Assembly (NCBI GenBank): GCA_903899675.1
Contig: CAIUKP010000335.1
Location: 1-39,060, forward strand
From: an uncultured Bacteroidota bacterium
GTDB taxonomy: Bacteria > Bacteroidota > Bacteroidia > Chitinophagales > Chitinophagaceae
DNA: 39,060 bases
Direction: 5' to 3'
The notes below the pieces were generated by a model that saw only the letters and a program-made list of their open reading frames with translations, was not told where the DNA came from and did no database searches. Shown here one piece after another: positions 31,211 to 38,706 of this stretch. Numbering within the stretch: position 1 is the stretch's first letter; each line of letters begins with the position of its first letter. Made by a program: the position numbers and the translations under genes.

Positions 31211-32221
31211 TTACCACCAGTGAATGCGATTGTAATTATTGGTAGTAATTGTTTTGGGTAAATTTCTGGCTACTTCAATGGCAATTTGCCGAAAGTTTTC
31301 GGTTCTTATTTTAGACAATTCATATTCCCTTGCGGCATCTTCCCGGGCGTATTGCATCAATTGATTTTCGCGGGCTACCTGATCGTTGTATTGTTTTACT
31401 TTCATTTCCCAGGCGGCTCTTTCATCGGCAGCAATTTTATCGCTCATACTTTTCAGCATCTCATTAACCTGCGGCATACAGGCAGCAGCTGGATGAATAG
31501 ACAGTAAGGTATTGCCGGCAGTTTGTGCACCTGAGTAGGAAGGATTTGCGGCCCACTCTCCTTTGGCACGGGTAAGCTTTTGATTACATTCTGCATCAAT
31601 TTTTTGTTTAAAATACACGGCCATTTTCGATTGGCAACGGGTATAGCAATCTTTCGAAACATCTGGAACAGCGGCTAGTTCGTAAATAGCTTGGTCGTAT
31701 TTACTTTGGGCAGCCAGCGAGGCAGCTTTTTCTTCAATCAGGGCACATTTGGCAATATAGTAATCCATGATTTTCTGCTTTCCTTCTTGCATAAATTTTT
31801 CAAGCTGCGCATTTTTAGTAGGGATGTTTTTAAACCCATCAATGAATGCCTTATTTTCATTGGTGCCCACGCCTTTTATGGTCATGTTGAGCGATGTGAA
31901 AGAAAGATTTTCTATTCCATCTCCGATATATAGGATAATGTTCATGGTTTGTGCAATCATGGCGGGCGGACCAGCAACCACATCTTTCGTAAAAAGGCCC
32001 ACATTTGCCGTAATAACAAATCGGGGTCTGTAAGCACTGCTGCCCATGGCATATTGTGTGGCGATGATGCTCAGTTTATTTTCTAAAATGGCTTTGGCTT
32101 CGGCGGGTATTTTTAAATCATCCGATACATAGGTATTGAGGGCGATGCGGCCCAGATCGTCGGATTGGGCGGAAGCAAGAAGGGAGGCGGACAAGCAGAG
32201 GGCAAGCAGAAAAGATTTCAT
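31211..32221 (-). CDS. Exported protein of unknown function, third gene of DUF6175 operon
   Basis: 336 residues from ATG 32221, where a signal peptide (MKSFLLALCLSASLLASAQ) begins; a longer in-frame start at 32326 would overlap the upstream gene. After cleavage it reads DDLGRIALNTYVSDDLKIPAEAKAILENKLSIIATQYAMG, then AYRPRFVITANVGLFTKDVVAGPP, resembling proteins that take part in envelope assembly in Bacteroidota. Residues 170-330 are helical and rich in Ala, Lys and Gln, with scattered Cys (DCYTRCQSK, ECNQK). I do not recognise a named domain. It lies four bases after the stop of the second operon gene, so the two are probably co-translated. Confidence 0.7.
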   Translation of the reverse strand: MKSFLLALCLSASLLASAQSDDLGRIALNTYVSDDLKIPAEAKAILENKLSIIATQYAMGSSAYRPRFVITANVGLFTKDVVAGPPAMIAQTMNIILYIGDGIENLSFTSLNMTIKGVGTNENKAFIDGFKNIPTKNAQLEKFMQEGKQKIMDYYIAKCALIEEKAASLAAQSKYDQAIYELAAVPDVSKDCYTRCQSKMAVYFKQKIDAECNQKLTRAKGEWAANPSYSGAQTAGNTLLSIHPAAACMPQVNEMLKSMSDKIAADERAAWEMKVKQYNDQVARENQLMQYAREDAAREYELSKIRTENFRQIAIEVARNLPKTITTNNYNRIHWW

Positions 32222-32225
32222 GTAC

Positions 32226-32717
32226 TTATTTTTTCTTTTTAATTTTTTCCAGTTCCCGTAAATAAATAAAAACTTTTTTATCGGGTTCGTTTTCATCGGT
32301 AAACATGGATATAAGTTCCAGTGCATCTACATAGCCGATGGACGATTCTTTTATCACTTCTGAAATTTCGCTTACGGAACTGCCATTTTTTTTAGAAGTA
32401 GTGGCGGTGGTGGTAACAATCGATTCAACGGAGATGTACGAGCCATTCAAAAACTGATTCACCTGTGCCTTCGCTTTTACTTCAGCTACCCGGTTCATAG
32501 CGCTTTCGGAAGAGTTGCTGCTGGCACTCAATTTTACCAGGGATATCAGGTATTTGTTTTCGTAATCGAGAAAAACTTTCACGCCGGTAAAGGGTTCGCT
32601 TTTATACATGCGGGTAATAAAATTACTCAGCGCAGTTTTTTCGGCGTTATACGACTGACTGAAAGCATTCACATGAAACGAGCAAGCCATTATCAGTATC
32701 AGGACAATTTTTTTCAT
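32226..32717 (-). CDS. Small exported protein of unknown function, second gene of DUF6175 operon
   Basis: 163 residues with signal peptide MKKIVLILIMACSFHVNAFSQ. The mature part is an alpha/beta domain (LSNFITRMYKSEPFTGVKVFLDYENKYLISLVKL), a Ser/Thr-rich middle (VTTTATTSKKNGSSVSEISEV), and a charged Lys-rich end (ELEKIKKKK). No motif was recognised. It sits between the DUF6175 gene (51 bases) and the third gene (4 bases), all on the minus strand, so the three likely act together at the envelope. Confidence 0.7.
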   Translation of the reverse strand: MKKIVLILIMACSFHVNAFSQSYNAEKTALSNFITRMYKSEPFTGVKVFLDYENKYLISLVKLSASSNSSESAMNRVAEVKAKAQVNQFLNGSYISVESIVTTTATTSKKNGSSVSEISEVIKESSIGYVDALELISMFTDENEPDKKVFIYLRELEKIKKKK

Positions 32718-32768
32718 ATAGCCATTATAATTTTAGCTCCGCGAAACCGGTTGAATCAGGGAAGTAAT

Positions 32769-33725
32769 TTATTTTTCACCCAATACCAGCATGGCTTCAC
32801 CGAGGCCGCGGGTCATCAATTTTGAGGTAATGTTAAAGGGGGCTGCTTTCAGATATTTTTGCAGTCCTCTCACAAAATCCCGCGCATCCATCGCATCTCC
32901 CGATTCATTAAAAAGGGGTATGCGAACTTGCTCATATAAAATATACGACTCTGAATTGTCGGTGGTGTTGAAGTTGCCCTTTACGGTGTTGCTTTTCATC
33001 CAGCCGGCTATATATTCATTCAGCTCTTTGCCATTAAATTCTTCTTCTAGGTCTTTCCCCCAGTTTTTCCAAGTTTTTATTTTTACAATTACTTCCCGGC
33101 CATTCTTTTTCATGTCGTTGAAGTAATTATCAATTTGCGAATTGAATAAAGAGAAGTTATCTTTTACTGCTTTTAGAAGTAAATCGGGAACAAATTTATC
33201 GGAGGCCTTGCTGTTGCCGGTGGAGGAGGCGATTCGTTTGCCAGTATAGGCATCGAATGCATCTAGGGTATAGCGGATAACATTACCACCACCAGTGCTA
33301 TTCACTTCCCACCAGAGTTGCAAAATAATATCTGATTTCGCTCTTTTTTTCAGTTTGTCTAGGGGCGATTCACTTAGGTCGGATCCCGAGTTGCTGCTAC
33401 TAGTAACATTATCTTCTGCAGATACTTGTTCTAGTTTTTTTAATTCCTGTTCGGCATCTTTTAAGGTATATCCTTCGCTCAGCATAAAGGCACCGAGTTT
33501 GGCAATAACCTGTGCCAGTTCAGTATCTTCCTGAAAGGCTTGTTTGTAGTTGGGAATTTTTTTCTGTGTTCCCTGATCGTTATACTGCGTCATAAAAAAA
33601 CGCTGATTGCACCAGTTATCACTGGGAAGAATCATCAGGGTAGGCTTCTTGGGCTGCGCGAGGGAAGTAAGTGATGCAGCCAGCATTACCAATAGAAATA
33701 AAATCCGGCACTTGAATATTTGCAT
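32769..33725 (-). CDS. DUF6175-like exported protein, first gene of operon
   Basis: 318 residues; signal peptide MQIFKCRILFLLVMLAASLTSLAQ. The mature start PKKPTLMILPSDNWCNQRFFMTQYNDQG is the part that recalls DUF6175. It continues with QVIAKLGAFMLSEGYTLKDAEQELKKL and SDIILQLWWEVNSTGGGNVIRYTLDAFDAYTGKRIASSTG. This is similar in pattern to periplasmic TolB-N or LpoB-type folds that report on envelope stress, but this is only a resemblance. Function unknown. Upstream is a 441-base gap; the operon runs left from here. Confidence 0.72.
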   Translation of the reverse strand: MQIFKCRILFLLVMLAASLTSLAQPKKPTLMILPSDNWCNQRFFMTQYNDQGTQKKIPNYKQAFQEDTELAQVIAKLGAFMLSEGYTLKDAEQELKKLEQVSAEDNVTSSSNSGSDLSESPLDKLKKRAKSDIILQLWWEVNSTGGGNVIRYTLDAFDAYTGKRIASSTGNSKASDKFVPDLLLKAVKDNFSLFNSQIDNYFNDMKKNGREVIVKIKTWKNWGKDLEEEFNGKELNEYIAGWMKSNTVKGNFNTTDNSESYILYEQVRIPLFNESGDAMDARDFVRGLQKYLKAAPFNITSKLMTRGLGEAMLVLGEK

Positions 33726-34166
33726 AAAAAAGAGATTAATATGAAACGGCGGATAGCGAATAGAATCGTTTATATGCCGTGTTTCGGGTGGTTTGAATGA
33801 AAGGGAGCCCTACTTCTTTTATTGAAAGGATTTTTGGGCTGCCTTCTTACCGGCTGAAGTTGATAAGGGGGAATGCCCCATTTGCCGGTGAAAATACCGG
33901 TATGGTTTTCCGGAAAAACGGAAATAAGATTTTGTATAAGGGAAAGAAAATTACGAATAACCGAAATAAGGCGGGAAATACCCGGATGGATAAATGGATT
34001 CATGGGATTTGGATATGGGCCAATCAGTTGCTGAAAAATTCAGTTTCTGTTGAGAAGATAAAATTATTTGATTTCTTTGGTTGGAAGAGTATTTTAACAT
34101 TTTGTATAAGAATGCATAATTTCTGTATTTTCTTCCCTTTTTTTGTAAAATTGTAGTCGTTCACCA
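33726..34166. other. Intergenic region between divergent DUF6175 operon and lipoprotein hydrolase gene
   Basis: 441 bases. Two adjacent perfect palindromes centred on CCGG lie at 33894-33903 (ATACCGGTAT) and 33906-33917 (TTTTCCGGAAAA). TAAAATTG at 34146-34153 is a seven-of-eight -7 box just before the hydrolase gene. An open frame from 33797 to 34156 exists, but its product looks like random sequence and is not called. Confidence 0.4.
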
Positions 34167-35438
34167 ATGACTATATGTAAAATGTTTTTAATTACTAGTA
34201 AAAGAAGCATACGCTTTTTTGTGATGGGGTTTACGGGATGTTTATTGCTTTCCTGCGGCTTCAAAGCCCGAAATGTTTTGATGGTGCCCAGGATGGATGA
34301 GACAGGGGTAATCAAATTATATTACGATCGGGAGGGATATCTCTATCCGCCGGAGGCACATGTTACGCCCCATTATTTTTATTTATTGCATCAGCGGGGT
34401 GCCGTAAAGAATCAGGATAATCCGGAGTTTGCTACTATTGAGTATGCACTTCGGAAGAATGATTCGCTTAACAACTCCTATATACGTCAGCGATATAATG
34501 TGTCTGGTGCAGATTCAAGTGAGCGGTTTTTTATCCGATTGCAAAATGTGTTGCGAAGCAATGCGATTGACCGGGTGAATGAGATGTTGAAGAAGAGGTC
34601 GACCAACGAGCTGGTTATCTTAATTCATGGATTTAATGATCCGGATCCGGATGCTTATTATTTTTCGTTGCGGCGAAATATCAATGCTTACTTGCAACAT
34701 CCACCAGCTTACATAGAAGTATATTGGGATGGATTAACTGCATTGGGTTCCGGAACTGCGGCTCCATTTATCTGGCAACGGGCAAGGTTAAATTCAGCCA
34801 AAGTAGGTTTGGGGTTGCGGAGTTTACTAGAGGGAGTAGATAAAAACGTGCGCTTAACTTTTTTAACGCACAGTTTAGGCGCCAGCGTTGCCACCCATAC
34901 CTTATTTAACCCCGAAGTTTGGCCGCAGCAGTTTCAGGAGAAATTAGAAAAAAACTATCAATCCACAGAAATCCCCACACCGGCACAGTCCAATATACTT
35001 TTAGGCATGCTGGCACCGGCTATCAGTGGAACAGAGATATTTGATGATATTCAGCATACAGTTCCTGAAAGGGCGAAGCTGAATTTGAAAAGAGTAGTTG
35101 TTGGATTCGATCGATATGATTTTGCGGTAACCAAAGGAGGCTTGTTTCCCAAGATGTTTGGAAATACTGCCCTGGGTGCGGATGCCGGCGGAGAGGTAGA
35201 GAAAACCCGGCGGATTATTCAGGAGCGAATGCCCGAGGCAAAGTGCGAGGCGGTTGATTTTTCTTATAATTTGCCCGATTCGGTTCGGATTCGTTTAGAT
35301 AAGAAATCCCTGAAAAAATATCGGCAATCGGAACATGCTATTTTGTTTTACGAGAGCAACCCGCATTTCCCGATTTTTTTAGAAGCCTTGTTTGGAAAAA
35401 TTTATCCCGATGCTTCTAAATTACGGCCAGTTCAATAA
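34167..35438 (+). CDS. Lipoprotein alpha/beta hydrolase (DUF900-like serine esterase)
   Basis: 423 residues. The N-terminus ends in a lipobox (CLLLSC, Cys30), so the protein should be lipid-anchored. The hydrolase core has the oxyanion motif ILIHGFNDPD (His154), VYWDGLT, and the nucleophile elbow FLTHSLGAS with Ser236; the usual first Gly of GxSxG is Thr here. This pattern fits the DUF900 alpha/beta hydrolases. Catalytic Asp and His are not obvious by eye. Substrate unknown. The 3' end overlaps that of the convergent Ldh-family gene by 23 bases. Confidence 0.78.
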   Translation: MTICKMFLITSKRSIRFFVMGFTGCLLLSCGFKARNVLMVPRMDETGVIKLYYDREGYLYPPEAHVTPHYFYLLHQRGAVKNQDNPEFATIEYALRKNDSLNNSYIRQRYNVSGADSSERFFIRLQNVLRSNAIDRVNEMLKKRSTNELVILIHGFNDPDPDAYYFSLRRNINAYLQHPPAYIEVYWDGLTALGSGTAAPFIWQRARLNSAKVGLGLRSLLEGVDKNVRLTFLTHSLGASVATHTLFNPEVWPQQFQEKLEKNYQSTEIPTPAQSNILLGMLAPAISGTEIFDDIQHTVPERAKLNLKRVVVGFDRYDFAVTKGGLFPKMFGNTALGADAGGEVEKTRRIIQERMPEAKCEAVDFSYNLPDSVRIRLDKKSLKKYRQSEHAILFYESNPHFPIFLEALFGKIYPDASKLRPVQ

Positions 35439-36444
35439 CCCGGTTCCAAACACTTGCATCTGCCGGAATTCCCAACTGCCGATTTTCTTTTCTGTTCCGT
35501 AAAGATTGTTCACCCGGATATAATATCTCAGTAACTTCTTCAGCGGGCATGGCTGATTTGATTTGTTGAATCGTATCTTGAATAGCGTTTTTTACAAAAT
35601 TCGAACTCGTTATTTGTAGTGGGTCAAAAGCCATAAATACTTGGCAGCAAGCAGCACAACTACCCTGTTCTAGCCGGTCGATGGCGGCGGTATGATTGCC
35701 GCCCGAAAGAAGGCTAGCCATCAAGTCTATCAGAATAGCCATGCCCGATCCTTTCCATAATCCGGTGGGCAAGATTCTTCTGCTTTCTTCAATGGATGCG
35801 GGATCGCAGGTGAGTGCTCCATCGGTTGTAAATCCCCCATCGTAAGGAAGCTGTTGATCAGCCAGTCGTTTCACTTGTAATTTACCATACGAGTATTGCG
35901 ACATGGCCATATCCAGCACAATGTGTTGACCGTTTGCTGCAGGCACTGCCATAATAAAAGGGTTGTTGCCGATGGCACCGGAGCGAGCACCCCACGGGGG
36001 CATACAGGTTTCGGTATTGGTAAAGCAGATAGCAAGCATGCCTTTTTCGGCCGCCTGCCAACCGTAGGTACCTCCGCGCATCCAATGGGTGGTATTGCGC
36101 AAGCTAACCATGCCCATACCATTTTTTTTGGCTAAATCGGTTGCTCGGTTCATGGCAAAAATGGCATTGGTAATACCCGGCCCCATTTCTCCATCATATA
36201 TTTCCCAAGCTGCGAGGGAGGTTTGTAATTGTGCTTTTCCTTGGGGGTTAATCCATCCGCGATGCAGGTAATCTACAAAGCGTTCTACCCGATTGAGTCC
36301 GTGCGAAAAAACACCATCACAGCTCGATTCGGTATGAATGCGGGCACAGGTTGCTGCCGTGTTTTCGGGGAGTCCGGCTTTAATAAATGCCCGGCAAATG
36401 GTTTGCTCCATTTCCTCAAAAGGAATTCGTAACATGGGGTACAT
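35416..36444 (-). CDS. dlgD: Ldh-family NAD(P)H-dependent oxidoreductase (2,3-diketo-L-gulonate reductase-like)
   Basis: 342 residues; an alternative ATG is three codons downstream (36435). It belongs to the type-2 malate/L-lactate dehydrogenase family, not the Rossmann LDHs. Seen: RIPFEEMEQTICRAFIKAGLPENTAATCARIHTESSCDGVFSHGLNRVERFVDYL, SLRNTTHWMRGGTYGWQAAEKGMLAICFTNTETCMPPWGA and GNNPFIMAVPA, then the NAD-binding loop near LDMAMSQYSYGKL. The THWMRGGTYGWQAA stretch is closer to 2,3-diketo-L-gulonate reductase (ascorbate and pentose catabolism) than to malate dehydrogenase. No other ascorbate or pentose genes are nearby, so the substrate is only suggested. Convergent overlap with the hydrolase gene. 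Confidence 0.82.
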   Translation of the reverse strand: MYPMLRIPFEEMEQTICRAFIKAGLPENTAATCARIHTESSCDGVFSHGLNRVERFVDYLHRGWINPQGKAQLQTSLAAWEIYDGEMGPGITNAIFAMNRATDLAKKNGMGMVSLRNTTHWMRGGTYGWQAAEKGMLAICFTNTETCMPPWGARSGAIGNNPFIMAVPAANGQHIVLDMAMSQYSYGKLQVKRLADQQLPYDGGFTTDGALTCDPASIEESRRILPTGLWKGSGMAILIDLMASLLSGGNHTAAIDRLEQGSCAACCQVFMAFDPLQITSSNFVKNAIQDTIQQIKSAMPAEEVTEILYPGEQSLRNRKENRQLGIPADASVWNRVIELAVI

Positions 36445-36557
36445 TGTTTAGTTGAGTAGGTAGCTGCAAGTTGTGCATTGCAGATATCCGCAACAAAATA
36501 AGCGATTGAATTGATTTTCTGTAAAACACCTGTTTGTTATTTCGCAGGCGTACCCGG

Positions 36558-37514
36558 CTAATTATTTTTTTCTTCCAGTAATACGGAAATAGTATCCAGT
36601 AACTGAAAAGCGGTTTCGGCCATCAGATTACCTTTATTATCCAGAAGGGGATTGATTTCTGCCAATTCCAGGCAAACCACGGGAAGCGATGCACATAAAT
36701 GGGTGAGTAAAGCGGAAATTTCTCCAGGTATAAACCCAACCGGAACGGGGGTGCCAGTGCCATAAGAAACTTGTTCGCAATCCATACTATCTACATCAAA
36801 AGAAATATAAACTGCATCACAATGTTGTAATATGGATTTGGTTTGTTCAACGCATTGTTGAATCCCTTTTTCCCGAACCTGTGCTACCGTAAATACCGAG
36901 ATTTTCTTTTCTGTAATTAAACTGGCTTCTGCTGATTCATAGTCACGAAGACCAAAATAGATAAGGTGTTCAGGCAATAGCTTCGCTCCGAGTGTGCCTA
37001 TGTTTTTTAATCTTTCCCAGTGTTGTAGCGTTTCAGTTCCTGGTTCGTTTACTTTACAAGCCATATTGTTTTCGGAAAGTGCTGCTGCCACGGGCATGCC
37101 ATGAATATTTCCTGAAGGGGAAGTAAAAGGCGAATGAAGGTCGGCATGTGCGTCTATCCAGATAACCCCGATAGTTTTTTCGGGGAATGCAGCTTTAATG
37201 CCACTTACAGTTCCTAGTGCGGAAGAGTGATCACCTGATAGTATGATAGGGAAGTAGTCTTTTTGTAAAGAAACTTTTACAGAAGCGGCTACCCGCTCGC
37301 ACTGTTCGGCTACATGCTCAATTCTTTTTGCAAAAGTGTTGTTGTTTTTGTTATAAATGGTTTCATTGCGGGTAAGAATATCTATGTATTTATGCCGGTT
37401 AAAATAATCATTGCCTGAATTAATGGCAGCAATTTCCAATGCATCAATACCCAAATCGGAACCTCTTGTACCGGCTCCGATGTCGGAACGGTTTTTTATC
37501 AATTGGATGATCAT
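36558..37514 (-). CDS. rocF: Arginase
   Basis: Ureohydrolase splitting arginine to ornithine and urea; cytosolic, two Mn. About 318 residues from ATG 37514 (MIIQLIKNRSDIGAGTRGSDLG); the frame is open to 37535 but that start lies upstream of a -7 box. Metal-ligand motifs are GDHSSALGTVSG, WIDAHADLHSPFTSPSGNIHGMPVA and SFDVDSMDCEQVSYGTGTPVPVG. The SPSGNIHGMP motif marks true arginase rather than agmatinase or formimidoylglutamase. There is no arginine operon around it; the upstream -7 box would place the transcript start almost at the ATG. Confidence 0.9.
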   Translation of the reverse strand: MIIQLIKNRSDIGAGTRGSDLGIDALEIAAINSGNDYFNRHKYIDILTRNETIYNKNNNTFAKRIEHVAEQCERVAASVKVSLQKDYFPIILSGDHSSALGTVSGIKAAFPEKTIGVIWIDAHADLHSPFTSPSGNIHGMPVAAALSENNMACKVNEPGTETLQHWERLKNIGTLGAKLLPEHLIYFGLRDYESAEASLITEKKISVFTVAQVREKGIQQCVEQTKSILQHCDAVYISFDVDSMDCEQVSYGTGTPVPVGFIPGEISALLTHLCASLPVVCLELAEINPLLDNKGNLMAETAFQLLDTISVLLEEKNN

Positions 37515-37517
37515 GGT

Positions 37518-37525
37518 CAAAGGTA
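37518..37525 (-). promoter_or_regulatory. -7 promoter box immediately upstream of arginase
   Basis: On the minus strand TACCTTTG matches TAnnTTTG exactly and ends only three bases before the ATG at 37514. If used, the mRNA would have almost no leader. No -33 TTTG is seen at the usual distance, so it may be a chance match. Confidence 0.35.
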
Positions 37526-37535
37526 CAACCGGCAT

Positions 37536-37859
37536 TCTAAGTAAAGAAATGTCTGTGGTTAAATTCGGATCAACTTAATGGGAGGCGCTTTTTGTTTGGC
37601 CTGGCATTGAGATGCTGAGAGCTATTTTTCACAGTGCATTGATTGGCAGGAGATTAGGGTTAGGGGCTGGTGCAGGGGTTGGGGATCAACGGATTAAAAT
37701 CCGTTGGTGTAGTATGTGGCGAGGCTACGCCGCTTTGTTTTTTGGGGGGATTAGTAATTTATTAAATGGTAAAGTAGCCCGATTAAAAACAACTGCTTCA
37801 GGATTATCTCAGATTGCAAGCAATGATATAAAAGGATAAAGCGACTCGCATTTGGGTAA
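37536..37859. other. Structured intergenic region between arginase and the coiled-coil gene
   Basis: 324 bases with no believable gene; an open frame at 37612-37839 runs through structured, low-complexity sequence and is not called. Features: four G-tracts at 37657-37684, a 20-base palindrome at 37687-37706, a GTAG-preceded hairpin at 37709-37733, and a six-G run near 37744. Confidence 0.6.
37687..37733. repeat. REP-like palindromic element
   Basis: CAACGGATTAAAATCCGTTG (37687-37706) forms a 9-bp stem with a two-base loop. Three bases on, GTAG (37709-37712) precedes a 6-bp stem (GTGGCG 37716-37721 with CGCCGC 37728-37733). GTAG followed by a short hairpin is the layout of REP elements mobilised by RAYT transposases. 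Copy number cannot be seen from one window, and no RAYT gene is present here. Confidence 0.45.
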
Positions 37860-38240
37860 TTACATCCAGTTCAGCAGGTATTTTTTATAGGCTGCCCGCA
37901 AATCGGCAATGATTCTTTCTAATTGATGCACTTCTTCCCCAATGTTTTCATTGTCGGCTACCAGTCTAGTATCTACTCGGCCCGCATGAATTTTGGCTTC
38001 GTCGGTTGCTAGGTGATGATTTTGTAAAATGCGGTTTCGGAGTTCATCGATGTTCTTCCTTTGAATGAGAAACTGGTTTTGAAAATGTTCGGCTTCAGAG
38101 AGGGCTTCCTGGGAAGTGTTTTTATTAACCACTTCGCTCAATAGTTTTTCTAAAAACTGAATTTCCTGAAAGTAAAAATCCAACAGGTGTTGTAATTCTC
38201 GGGGTTTATTGGTTAGGTGGGAGGCGGCTGTGTAAGACAT
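37860..38240 (-). CDS. Hypothetical coiled-coil protein
   Basis: 126 residues from ATG 38240 (MSYTAASHLTNKPREL); the frame extends to 38279 with an unlikely N-terminus. It is almost entirely helical and charged, with heptad-like Leu/Ile spacing (FLEKLLSEVVNKNTS, NIDELRNRILQNHHLA, VHQLERIIADLRAAYKKYLL). No signal peptide and no Cys, so a small cytosolic coiled-coil protein, perhaps a helical bundle. No family recognised. Confidence 0.65.
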   Translation of the reverse strand: MSYTAASHLTNKPRELQHLLDFYFQEIQFLEKLLSEVVNKNTSQEALSEAEHFQNQFLIQRKNIDELRNRILQNHHLATDEAKIHAGRVDTRLVADNENIGEEVHQLERIIADLRAAYKKYLLNWM

Positions 38241-38382
38241 ATACTTATTTTTAAATGATTGAATAAATGTTAACAACAAAGCTAAATAGGCGGACAGCCA
38301 AAAAAAATGACATTTATCAGTAATGAGCTAATATGCAACAAATCACAAATCAAGTAACTTTACCCCTATTAAACTTACTTGT

Positions 38383-38691
38383 ATGCACATACGACAGTTA
38401 TTTGGGTTCCTATTATTGATTGGCGCATTATCTGCTTGTATGCAAAAACAGCCGGTAGAGGATGTGCCCGAGAAATTGAAAACAGCCATGAAGCAGTTTT
38501 TAGAGCAATCTGCCCAGGGGAATACAACTGGAACGCAGTTTACGGTAGAGCAAGTGGCCTATTATGCTGGGCAGGAATTTTATGAATGTGAATTCAAGGT
38601 TAGGATGAAGCGTTTGCAGGGCAGTGATACAACCGGACAAATGCTGGCGCGCATCAAAAAGGACTACTCTTCGGTTTTACGAAAATATTAG
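38383..38691 (+). CDS. Small lipoprotein of unknown function
   Basis: 102 residues with a lipoprotein signal peptide (MHIRQLFGFLLLIGALSAC; lipobox LSAC, Cys19). The mature part is about 80 residues, mixed alpha/beta (EKLKTAMKQFLEQSAQGNT, VAYYAGQEFYECEFKVRMKRLQGSDTTG), and has one further Cys. Upstream TAACTTTA (38355-38362) is a seven-of-eight -7 box. No family recognised. Convergent with the DUF1573 gene, 15 bases apart. Confidence 0.75.
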   Translation: MHIRQLFGFLLLIGALSACMQKQPVEDVPEKLKTAMKQFLEQSAQGNTTGTQFTVEQVAYYAGQEFYECEFKVRMKRLQGSDTTGQMLARIKKDYSSVLRKY

Positions 38692-38706
38692 CGCCGGTTG
38701 GGTGGG

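Noticed and set aside
33797-34156. 119-codon plus-strand ORF in the gap before the hydrolase gene
   Set aside because: The product has no recognisable domain, has a random-looking composition with an aromatic-rich tail, and covers palindromes and the likely promoter.
37612-37839. 75-codon ORF near the arginase gene
   Set aside because: It runs straight through the G-tracts, palindrome and hairpin; the Gly-rich peptide reflects that structure.
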